The notes under the pieces are model-generated. The model was not told the origin of the DNA. It ran no database searches and worked only from the letters and a program-made list of their open reading frames with translations. From assembly GCF_036417845.1 (NCBI RefSeq), contig NC_089979.1, positions 25,733,958 through 25,797,957 on the forward strand: a DNA stretch of 64,000 nt, in the 5' to 3' direction. Of this stretch, positions 48,946 to 60,192 are shown one piece after another; the first letter of the stretch is position 1, and each line of letters begins with the position of its first letter. Source of the stretch: Apteryx mantelli. Taxonomy: Eukaryota; Chordata; Aves; Apterygiformes; Apterygidae. The position numbers and the translations under genes were made by a program.

Positions 48946-51300
48946 TGGTCGTCTAACACGCCAGTTTGCTGTCTGTTACAACAGTAGCATTACAAAATGC
49001 TTTATAAAAAATATTTCTTTCAGAAACTACTTTTGAAATTGTCTAAGCACTTGGGTTTCCAAATGAGAGGCACAATCTGAGATGATTAAAATAAATGGAA
49101 GCAGGAATGTGTCAGGACAATTACAGTGAAAAGACTGCAATCGCTGGAGCTAGCAGGGCAAAAATCCATCTGTGTGTATATATATGTATCTGTGTATGAC
49201 GCTCAGCTTTAAATGTTCAGGAGGATAAACTTTAACTTTTATTTTTTTAAGGAAAAAAATTACCCATCTAGTTATAACCTTCTGAGGCAATTAAATTTAG
49301 TTTAGTGTGAGAAAAATGCATTTATATTTGATGATTATCCCCTTTCAAGGAAACAGGAGTACTATATAAATTTTAATTTGCTAATTATTCCTAATTGTTA
49401 TTTGACTCTGCAGCCGATCAAGGTAGACACAAATCACCTGTTCCCAAAGGGGGCAGCTACCAGGCCCTAGAGTCAAGACAGTTTTTACTAGTTTGTTTTT
49501 TTACAGCATGGGCAGAGTTCTTGTTATAGCTTGTAATAGTGATGGATTAACAGTAAATAATCTTCAAACCTTTCAGGTCTGAAGCTGTACCACCTTTTAC
49601 AGTATTCTAGAAAAAGTTACTGTGTTCAAAGGTCCTGTGCTGGCTGGGTTCTTCCCCTGTCTCGCAGCAGAGCGCTGCTTCCCGCACTTGCCTGCCTGCC
49701 CGCCCGCGCAGCCATTTTGCAAGCGCGTATGCATGTCATTTGACAGAACGAGCCATTACACTCAGTAAAGCTTCTGTCACAAATAAAACTATTTATGAGC
49801 ACACACATTTGCAAACATCAGGCCCTGCAAATGTTAACTCCACATCAAGCTGCTTATGGATTGTTTGCCCAAAACACTTTAGGCTTAAGAACCCTATTAA
49901 TATAAATCTGCTTTAAACAAGAGATAGTCATTTTTTAACACAGACATTCTCTAATATTTTCATGATGTGGCTCATACCTTAATACATAGCAGTTGTGATC
50001 CTATCCATGCAGGCCACAGTAGCATAACATATTTGAGGTAATGAGTACCTTTGCCGACATGGAAAATTAATATTAAGAAAATTAATGTAAGGAAAATCTT
50101 TAATGGGTTTTTATCAGTGTCTAATGCAATTTAGCAATTAGCAGAAGGAAGAAATTTAGCACCAGGTGAGTAGCCAGCTCTTCTGAAATCATGCTTCACT
50201 GACCATGTTTTAAGACCTGTTGTTTTGCCTTAGTGCCTGAGGAGGAATATCTGCTTTGTAAGCCACAGCACGAGTAACATTTCGCTCAGGATGTAGCCTG
50301 GCAATCTCAGCTGTCAAAACCATGTCCACAAGAAAAAGACCCTTGGCACAAATACTTTTCATGTACATGCCCTTTCTATCAATGTACATATTTTGAAAGC
50401 TCAGAAATTTTAGTCGGGCAGGAGAACAGATTTCTGTTACCGTCCACCTCAAGTGATTGGGTGAAAAGAAATGTTATCTTTTAGTTAGCAGCATCTGTCA
50501 AGTCCTCTGGCAAAACAGAAGTGGTGGTTACTCAAATAAGAAAGACTGCTGTGCACATTTACTGCATTTTTAAGAAGCCTGCTGTCGCAGCAAAGGCTGT
50601 TACATGGCAGTGTGCAGACACTGCTCAGCACAGGAGTAGAAACCCCAGACAGCAACAGATCTCTCTGCCTCTGACACCAGCCCCTTGCTCCTGCTGGCAC
50701 CACATCACAGAACTACCACCCCATTATATAATACCACCATATAACCCTGCTGGGTACCTATTTTTGTTAAAGGTGACCTGCAAAAGGGAAAATGTTTTAG
50801 AAGTTAGTGACTTTTTGTCTGCTCCCTGCATTTCTCTTGAATTGTGTGTGAAGAAAGTCTGGCATATTTTCCCCCCTTTTTACTATTATGAAGTTAGGTA
50901 CCATCTCCCTTTGTTTCCCGGGGATTGTGGATATTTGAGATGATGGACGCACTAGATATCTGAGATGATATGACAGAAATCAAGGAGGCAAAGAATTCTT
51001 GGAAGAAAAGCCATATTTGAAATTCAGACAGGTTGAAATAGTGTTTTTGTTCTGTTTAACTTCTACATAAATTATTGAAAACAATCCTGTGGGAGGGGGA
51101 AGGTTTTCTTGGTAAATATTGTGTATTGTCTGCTTTTTTTCAAGGACTTCACAGACTCCTAACAAGCCTTTCTGAGTCCTCCCGGAGAGACATTTATTAC
51201 AAGAGGAAAGGTAGTGTTTGATTGATAAGAAACGTTTTTTTGTGTGAACAGCAAATCCAATTCCCTTCTCTCCCTTCCTGCTTCCAGGTTGGATCACTTT
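48946..51300. other. Intergenic, no gene seen
   Basis: AT-rich unique sequence. CNE-like stretches cannot be judged without alignment. No RNA gene or exon is recognised. Confidence 0.6.
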
Positions 51301-51304
51301 TAGC

Positions 51305-51395
51305 ATCAGGCCCAATTCTGCAGCTGCTGCTGCTTTTGAGCTGGTCTCATGGACACAGCTGTGGTTGCTGACCTGCTCTGGGCACAGAATTGGGG
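51305..51395. repeat. Short inverted-repeat relic
   Basis: AGGCCCAATTCTGCAG at 51307-51322 and CACAGAATTGGGGCC near 51382 are imperfect inverted repeats about 60 bases apart. GGCCCAATTCTGCAG-type words are common ends of old sauropsid repeats. Confidence 0.4.
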
Positions 51396-53452
51396 CCAGT
51401 GCTCCTAAATCCTTTCTCTTCACTCATCCAATCTTACAGCCCAAAGGAAGTGAAAAAAAATGAAAGTCAATCATTTTCTACACTTTTTTAAAATAAAACT
51501 GAAACAGATGACAGCAGACCTCTGAAAATGAAAGATATTATTTTCTAACATACTGACATCATCTTTTTGTGAGAAAACCTCTACTGCTCATCCTTCCATT
51601 ACTGAAACTCCATGTAGTCACGTAGAACAAGGCTTATTTTATCACATATTATAAGAAGGAGCACTGTCATAAGACTTACTATCTCCCTAGAAATCACAAT
51701 AGACACATCAAGGGATTTTGCTTTGACTAAGTAACTTTCAGGATTTGGATAGCTAGTTTTACTCATATCAGAGGTAATTTCTTCTCCATAACTAAATCAG
51801 AAAACCTTTAAAACTGATTGATTAGCAATATGTTAATATACATCATACTCTCAGATATTGGCATTAGTTTGATCGTATTGTTGTTACATATAAAACATAA
51901 ACATTTGGGTCTATTGTGTGCTCTGAATGCTCATCCCATATATTTACATCCCAAAATATTTAAGACACAATATGTAGATGAGAATTACTGCTTATTTAAA
52001 AAGAAGCTGAGTAATCCAAAATATTGTAAAAAAAATTTTTCCTGGAAACTGGTATCACTGAAATGAACTTTTTTGCTTGTCTATGTATTTTTATATATAA
52101 TGTAAATAGTACATTTGTATTTGCACACGCATACCTTAACCACCCCAAATATATATGTTGTTTTGTGAATAAAGCAGTTGCATTCATCACAGTAACAGCA
52201 AAACATGCATTTGATCCAACCACATTGCAGCCTTCTGCCACACAAATGCAGTAAGAAATATTAAAATTACATATAATTATACTCACCATACTACAGTAGA
52301 AGTACTTTTCCTTCTAGCTTTTGAAATCTATACTCATGTCCTCTAGAAACCTATCCTATTTTATCTTGCTTAAATACATTTCTTTGCTTTGGAGAATTAC
52401 TGCTTATATTTTCATAAAGCATTCAGCAGACCCATGAAGATAAAAATGTGCACAGAGAATAGATGGCAAAGGTTTATATCAAACAATATATATCAAAGAG
52501 AAGAGAATCCATTTCCCTTTCCCTACCTCTGCCCATATATTTAACATTAATCAAATCATTCCTACTTTGTTTCTACTAGCCACAAATGGCTCCTATTCAT
52601 AGTTTCTTCTTATTTGAAAAGATTTTTTTATTAAACCCTTAACCATCATTATATCCAAAATAGTATGTTAATAAGCATTTCAAAAGGTTGATAAGTGGTA
52701 CATTCAAACTTTTAGTTTTTCTTCAGTGGACCTGAAAACAAAAACACATCAAAGGAGAGAGAAATCTAAAAATTCAATTTCAAGTTGATGTTCAACCAGA
52801 ACATCAAACAATGAGAATACTGAAGAGACTTCATAATACCTAATATGCCCTGCAAAAGTTTAAAATATACATGTGAATATAAAATAACTTCTTGCTTTAC
52901 CCCATTGACACAGAATTGTCAGTGGAGTAGAAGGTTCAGTAACTCATACAGATAGTGAAGTGTCATTTGCTCTGATTTCAGCTTAAATGGTCTATTTATC
53001 CACTTCTGCCTTCTCCTTCTTTCAGAAAGCAGAGAGGATTTGTTGGTTCATAGTTTTTAAAAACATTGTCTTATTTTCATTAAGCTAAGCCCACTGCTGA
53101 TGTAATTCTTGCATTACAAAGGTCTTAATTTAAACCATGACATAAACGCTTTTCATCAGTTGATTTTTTGTTCTTTGTGCCAAATTTCTTGCATTTTTAA
53201 AATAAAGAATATGGTGTATAATAACTGCTGCGGGACAGGCTGCTTTATTCTTCAATATGAAAGACAAATGGGGTGTGACATGCATACGTTTCAACATGCA
53301 GCACTTACTTCTTCAGGACCTTACTTTTTCCACTGTTTTCTCAGTAGATTATTTGACTTCCTTTCAATCGGGCCTAACGATAACACTGGATTTGAAGCAC
53401 AGTTCTCAGCGCTGATCACACTGACGGGACCAAGAGGTGAAAAGTGCTTCTA
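51396..53452. other. Intergenic, no gene seen
   Basis: Strongly AT-rich unique sequence without recognised features. Confidence 0.65.
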
Positions 53453-53525
53453 ATCTCTCTCTCTTTTGCTCTCTCTTTCTCCCTCCTCCTCTCGACCTCT
53501 CTCTCTCCTTCTTCCCCCTCCACTC
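53453..53525. repeat. CT-rich microsatellite
   Basis: This is an almost pure pyrimidine run of CTCTCT and CCTCCT units on the plus strand, broken by a few G and A. It could form triplex structures. Confidence 0.85.
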
Positions 53526-54800
53526 AAGGATTTGGGGTCTGCAGATGATGATTTACAGAGCATTCTGGAAGCAGGGTGGGGATGCATTCCTAACACCCCA
53601 AATCCTGTTTTGCATTACACATCAGGGATTGCAAAGCACACCAAGATTTAATCATAATCAGAAAGTAGAGAAATCATTTCTACAGCTTTCTGCAGCGTTA
53701 ATTCCTTTTTTGCTTTGGTATCCCTGTAACTAATACAGCAAAATTATATCATCATCATGTCATAATATCATTGCAATGATTGATGAGCTATGTTAATGCA
53801 TCTGGGAAAGCTTCATAACTTGTTTAGTTAGGGTATTATTTTGAGTTAAGGAGCTTGGTTAATTTTCAAACAGTCAAAAGACACTAGCTGTTTTTCTACT
53901 TAAATGTGAAAGTACAGAAGAAATTTTTCTCAATATTACTATAAATGAATCAAGATTGCAATGGGAAGCATGCAAAATTTTTATTTAAGCAGAAATTTCA
54001 ATGCGATCTAGCTGTAGTATGCTACCAAACCATATTATTTCATTGATCGCCATAAGACAACATTATCAGACACAGAACAGATTTAGATCTCTAATGAATT
54101 TTTAGACAGAATAAAATCTTCTTATGAAATCTTCATCTACACTGTTTTAGAAGATGTTGACCTGATACTTCGATACTTGCCCTGGTTTTATACTCTGTCC
54201 TTAAAGAACCACTCCTGAAAGCTGCCAGAGACAGGATATAGCAATAGTTTGACCTTTGGTCTGCCTAAATGTTGACTTTCTTGTATGATGTAAGACATTA
54301 AATTACATGGAAAAAGTCTGTGTTTTATTCAGATAGAGTGGCTGTAATTAATTTGTTTTTACTTGATGTAAATTAATTTAAACGTATTACTTTTATTTCT
54401 TAAATATGGAGCATCTCTTAATAAAATTGGAACTGAGGAAATAAATATTTTTGCTATTAATTTTGCTTAGGACTATTACATGTCGCCTGTTTCCAAACTG
54501 CAGGCTATAGCCATAAGGATGTTGATCATTTGGTCTGTTATTTTATCTTTTCTCCTTGATTCATGTTATTTTCTGTGCAAATCCTTTTGTACAGACCTGG
54601 GAAGAACAAGAGGAGAGCAGGGCTACTCTTTAAGGGTGTGTTCATCTTTACATTTTTTAAACCTTTTCTGATAGATTTATATCAAGGCTGAAGTAATTCA
54701 CCCTGGGATGAGACTTGGCATCAAAACTTTTAAATACAAGCACATTTTTCTTTTGATTTTTTTTTTAATTTAAAAGTCAGTCGGCATGTTCTTAAAAACA
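53526..54800. other. Intergenic, AT-rich, no gene seen
   Basis: The part at 54340-54400 holds several TAATTAAT-type homeodomain core words in a short span. No gene is seen. Confidence 0.6.
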
Positions 54801-54804
54801 AAGG

Positions 54805-54868
54805 TTTAAGTCCCGATCCATTTGAAGTCAATGGGAGTTTTGCCATTCAGTGGAGCCAGGACTTCCTT
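54805..54868 (+). repeat. Ancient interspersed-repeat fragment
   Basis: TTTGAAGTCAATGGGAGTTT, TGCCATTCAGTGGAGCCAGG and ACTTCCTTCAT match the well-known sauropsid/ancient repeat tail GAAGTCAATGGGAGTTTTGC, CATTGACTTCA, TGGGGCCAGGATTTCA. The parent family is probably an old LINE of the CR1/L3 group. Confidence 0.5.
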
Positions 54869-55084
54869 CATATGATGGAAAACAATTAAATTTAGTATTT
54901 TCAGATGGAAGATTTGTGCTTGTATAAATAAAAATTGTCTCTTTCTTGGGGGGGGTACATATTTATAATCCATAGCGTGAACTCGTCTCTGGATATCTTT
55001 TTGTTAAGTGACTATCTTTTTTTCATTAAGATAAGTAACAGTTCAACATATGTGGTTACTTAAAAAATTCCTAAGGATCTTGAG

Positions 55085-55205
55085 TGGAGTCTTTTGGGAT
55101 AAGATGTAAAATCAGCCGTTGTCATTCATGACAAAGATCCCCCATAATTTTTCCTAGGAGTTAGGCATGCCAACTTGAGTGGATAAGCACGGGTGATTAT
55201 ATTCT
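55085..55205. repeat. Possible ancient repeat fragment
   Basis: GGATAAGATGTAAAATCAGC, TTGTCATTCATGACAAAGAT and CCCCCATAATTTTTCCTAGG recall an old interspersed repeat with GATGAGACGTAAAACCGAGG and TGTGGTCATTAAAGATCCCA. The match is weak. Confidence 0.3.
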
Positions 55206-58200
55206 GCCCATGTACTGTTCAGCTGGAGTTTTGATCCTGTCCTGCTCCCGCTTGCTATCTGGTATTGCTTTGCACATTCAGTAACTTACTCATCCAGCCA
55301 GGCCAGGAGACATATGTGAACTTAATTAACTTGCTTTACTTCACAGAAGGACTAGGTTATCGCTGGCCAAATGCTGCTAGCCTTTCATCAACGACCAGCC
55401 CCAGCTCCCAGAGCGGCTGTTAGGGGCTGCTCGTGGGAGGCGTGCCGGTGTTTGCTGCAGGACAAGACCTGGGATCCAGCCTCCCTCCCGCTCAGCGAGA
55501 GCCCTGCAAAGCTGAGCTCGTGTGAGGCAAACCTGGAATTTCTTACTCACAACTCAGTCAAGGGCAGCAGGTTTTTCTCTGATGAGAGGGGCCATAAGAC
55601 CCCCCCAAGAGACCGTATGGATTCCCCATGAAGCCAGAGCCACTTACATGGATGAGCTTTATTCCCCTCCTTTCCCCTGGCAGTACAGCTCCGCTTTTGT
55701 TAAACTACTAGCAATACTAAAACTGGGAGAGGTAGAATATACAATTTCTGAATGGGAGACAGGAAGTTCAGCCTGAGCTAGCGAATTCCCTGCCTCAGAG
55801 TGCCTGATCCCTGCTGCTTCCTCCCTGGTAGGTTTTACCCCCTCATGGGACCTTTGGGGTGAGTGAGGCTGCTGCAGAAATAGCAGCTCCTTTCCTACAA
55901 TGGCTGCAGGGTGGGGACGGTGCCGAGGTCTGCCAAGTCGTGCCAGCATTCATGCAAATATTTCAGGACATTAGAAACTGGACAAGATGTGTTGTCATAT
56001 TTTGGTGTGAGAGGTGAGCCAGCATTTCAGGCTTTCTTGGGTGTTTGCTCTGGATGGGAGATGGATGATAATTCTCTGGTGCAGTCCTGTTTATTTACCA
56101 AGAATAAACAGAGAGTCCACTTTCCTAAAACAGGAACAAAAGCCGAATGGGCTTTTTTTGCTCCGAATCCCTGCCCAGCCTTTCCAGACAGTTTTCTGCT
56201 AAAAGGGAGCTCTGTTTTCTGCTTTTCTCTCTGGGCTGTGCCAGCAGCACCTCTTCAGCTCTGTCCTGCTGGCTTTCTCTCCCGACGCATGGACTCTGTG
56301 GCGCTCCCTCCCCACCTCACGACTTCTGCAAGAAATTTGCCCCCGGGTGCCTGCATCGTGCAGCCCAGTGGCCAGGGAGACCAGGGCTCGTGGGTGCCTT
56401 GCTCCCAGTATGGCTTTGCGCTCCCAGGCCGGGCATGGGCACGACAGGGCTGCCTTCCAGGAGCACAACCGGGCAGCCTGGCCTTCCCAGCCGCTCAGGA
56501 GAGAGCTCAGCGGGGCTCAGCCCAAAGGAGTAAAGTTGGGCACAAAAGTATAACTAAAATCATAACCTCAGAATGACAAGCGTCAGCCAGTCTTAATACA
56601 TAACCAGCTCTGCTAGATATGCATGCACCATTGGCTTTTGAGTTCAAGTCTCTATCCTACCATGCTTGTGATGAACAGGGAATATCCTAAAGGCTCTGAC
56701 AATACAAGTGCTCACTGCAGACACCAAGAAGAGGCTGAACAGTAAGTCAGACTCAGCAAAAGTCAGGGATTTGCTCTTGCGAGCAAACACGGAAACAGAG
56801 CCAGGACAGTGAAACATTCGGCTTTTCCTTCTTCCTCCACACATAACGTCCTCGTTCACCAAGCACTCGCTGCAAATGGAGTCCCTGCACTTCTTGGCTG
56901 TTCTCTGCATGTAAATGTATTACCACACTGTGTTGCTGCCTGCCACATGTATACTTTCATTATTATATTCTTTTCATAATTCTTCAAGGAATAACTATAT
57001 TATATGTTAATACATCAATAATTTGCACTGCTATCATTCTGTTATGCCCCTGTAAAATCTAACCATCATTTCATGTTTATAATATATAGCTCTATACCCC
57101 TGATCTGTATTTTTATAAATATGACTAAACACCATTTTTTGCTGTGCTGGCGAATCATTTTTCAAGATTTTAGAAAGTTGTTCTTTTACACTAGAGTACT
57201 GTACAAAGCCTAATAGAGATCCCACTGCAGCTAGATGTTGCAGGGACCACAAGTCAGTTCTAATGTAGCAGGACATTGCCTTGTACTTGTGTCTTTTGTG
57301 ATACAGTGTTAATGTGATCTGGTTGTTCATCAGCTATATTCCTTTCACAGCTGCCTCAGCAGAGGGCTGTTTTCCCACCTTCTGTGTACCCATATATGAT
57401 CGGTTGTGTTACGTCTATGACCAAATACATGTGGTTGATGTATTTGCAGTTTCTGTTAAATATATAAGCTATTTCACACTGTGATGAAAAGCTATCACAT
57501 TAATTTGCGTAGCTTTTAGACTATGCAGGAACAACATGCTTCTGCACTGAGCTCCTATTTTTAAATGTTGTGGTCTCTTTAGTTTGTTGTTCAGGGCAAA
57601 CTTTGGCCTCTGTTTGTCCATCCTTCTCTCCACTCACTATTCTGAGGCTGCAAGCAGTGGTAAAGATGGGGCTACAGACATAAAAGATACTCATACATCT
57701 CAAAACGAGGCACTGTGCTAAACTCCCTTTTAACGCTTCTGTGGGAAAGTGTCTCCATATGTCATCTCTTGTATTTTCTTTGCTATTTAAAGTATTGCTT
57801 AATAGTACGCTAAACTGGTGGAAAACTATTTGCTTTGCTGGGTTAGTTCTGTTTTGGCTTAATACAGGGCTGGGTGCGCACCGGAGCCAGCACAGGGGAG
57901 CAAGCAGGACCATGCACAGCCAGGGTGGGAAGCACCCTCTATCTCCTTAACACTAACCCAACTCCTTTTGGGCTGCCATTCCCAACTTCATGGCCTCTCC
58001 TTCCGCTCCTCAACAGTTACCAACTCCTTCTGCAATCCTGTCATCTCATGCCTTCTTGTCTTCTTCTCTCTGTCTTCTTCTGATTCTCCCAGTGCTGTAG
58101 ACACTCTTTTAACATGTCCTTTGGAAGATCATTCTTATGCTCCCCTACAGATTTTCAAAGAGGTCCTTCAGATTTTGACTTCTATCTCCTTCCCATGTTT

Positions 58201-59460
58201 CTCTACGCTTCCTCTCTGGACAATCTCATCCAGAAACTGAAATACAGAAATCATTACCATGCTAACAAGTCGCAGGCTTACTGTATGTCTGCTGCCTTGT
58301 CCTCTGCCTCTGACTTTCATTGTCCAATTTCAAACAGAAAAAGGTCATGCTTTCCCATTTCTTAAAGTTGAGCCACCGCATAGGGAGGAGCACAGAAGTC
58401 ACAGGACCAGAAGGATAGTGCTTCTTTCTCCTTTAGTCCAGTTGTTTCTCAGGACTTTTAATTCAACTTCCTTTAGATTCTCCATTTTTTAAATTTGGGC
58501 CTGTTGTTTTTCCCTTCTTGGTTTTAACTATGGATTAAATGTCTTGTACAATTTTTGTCCTTTTTACAGCTGTTATTTCTTTTCCTCTCCATCAGATGGT
58601 AATATTTATCTTGTCTTTCCAGTTTCTGCACCTTTGGAGAGGCAGTGTCTGAAGGGCTCCCTCAGTACCTGTCCTCAACACCATTTTGGCTACTGTGCGC
58701 TCTTGGCTGCTGCCCTACTCCTGCAAGACACCCTGAGCAAGAAATCTGGTTGAGAGGTGGGCCCTTCAAAAAGAGGGTTATAAGACAGACAAGATGCTCT
58801 TTCAATTTACAGCCTAGTTGTCATTATAATGATTATTTTGTCTGTGTTGCTGCAGTGGTCAGGAGCCCTGCTCTTGCACCAGGACTTCCACTGTACCAAG
58901 CTCTGAGAGAGGCTTATATGGACAAATGCTTTAGTTCAGCCCTAAATCTCCTGCCCACACTGGTGGGGTCCCTCTATCTGCCTACGGGATGTGACCAGTG
59001 TGCGGGGGGCTGTTGGCATGAATGCTTCTGGCAGGCTCCTGCCTGCGTGTGGCACAGTTACGCCTGAAGAAGTCCTTTACCTCACAGGCTACACTCAACC
59101 CCACATGCGCTTTCTTGTTAGAGTATCCCAAGAGGAAAAGTTAGAAGCCTCCAAATACAATATTTTTATGGGAGTGCAGGTCGTGACTTAAATAAAAGAC
59201 AGAAAATTTCAAGGCTTTCATTAGTGTTTAATTGTAATACAGCCTTAATCGGGAGGCTACATTATCAAATGGTAATGAACTCCGAATCTAAAGGATGTGT
59301 GTGACCAAAATAGTTATTCTGAAGTCTTTTTCTAAATTTTCCTCTTTGCCATAAAGAAAACCAGTTTTCCATCCCCCTCCAATTACAGTGTTTTCCAAAG
59401 ACTTATGCTTATGGAAAAACACTTTTGACCATATAGAAACAAAGTGCTCACTACCTGTTA
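55206..59460. other. Intergenic, no gene seen
   Basis: Balanced to AT-rich unique sequence. A GC-richer patch (55.4-56.5 kb) gives overlapping open frames on the plus strand without family resemblance. AAACAGAGAGTCCACTTTCC at 56106-56125 echoes the MIR-like word but has too little context to call. Confidence 0.55.
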
Positions 59461-59467
59461 TCCACAG

Positions 59468-59615
59468 GATCTCACAGCACTTGAGTCCGAAAAATTAGGT
59501 CTCACAATTGCTTGTGAGGCCAGCTGGGATTGCTATGTGAGACCTGCTTTGCAGTTGGGAAGCCTGAATAAGAAGGAATTTGTTTAGGCTAATTCCCCAC
59601 ACTTGAGAAGAGAAA
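59468..59615 (-). repeat. MIR-like SINE
   Basis: GATCTCACAGCACTTGAG, TCTCACAATTGCTTGTGAGG, CTGCTTTGCAGTTGGGAAGC, CTGAATAAGAAGG and TTAGGCTAATTCCCCACACT follow the reverse-MIR order (CTCACAACAACCCTATGAGG, ATTTTACAGATGGGGAAACT, GAGGC, AAGTAACTTGCCC). Confidence 0.5.
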
Positions 59616-60152
59616 AATTTTGGTCCATAGATTAAAGCTTTCAGATAAATCAAATTCTACTTTCACTTTATTGCAAGAGCAACTTCCTTTCTAGCCAAAG
59701 GGATGAGCACTGCTGTTCCTTTTACATTTAGTTTTATGTTTTTGAAAATTCAAATACATGTGGAAGTATGTCTCTGACTTTTCTATCGAGGGACCCATTT
59801 TCCTGCACTGATTTGAGCAGGGCTGTACCAGTAGAAGTGAGGATAATACTTGCCTTGACCTTATGTTTGTGCTTATGTTATTGCCCCTATTCACTGAGTG
59901 GAAACTGGCTGGATTTTTTCCATTAGGAGGAGGAATTGATGATAGGAGTCAGGAATGTCTTTGGTTTATTTACAAAGCATGTGCTCATGATCTTGCTTCT
60001 CCGAACGCCATAGAAGCAAACAACAGGCCGTTTTCTTACCCACAATTTCCGAGCTTGTTTCTGTAGCGGATCGCTGCCCTGTAGGGCTCTGCCTCTCTGA
60101 GCTGGGCACCTCTCCGACTGGCTCCCTGGCTGCTGTTTCTTACAGGCAGCTA

Positions 60153-60161
60153 GACACGCAC

Positions 60162-60192
<31 letters not shown>
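60153..60192. repeat. (CA)n microsatellite
   Basis: This array of about 40 bases is (CA)n with two CG interruptions on its left side. Confidence 0.9.

Noticed and set aside
55911..56576. 221-codon plus-strand frame
   Set aside because: It is a low-confidence composition effect in a GC-richer patch; overlapping frames of similar length exist and no family is recognisable.
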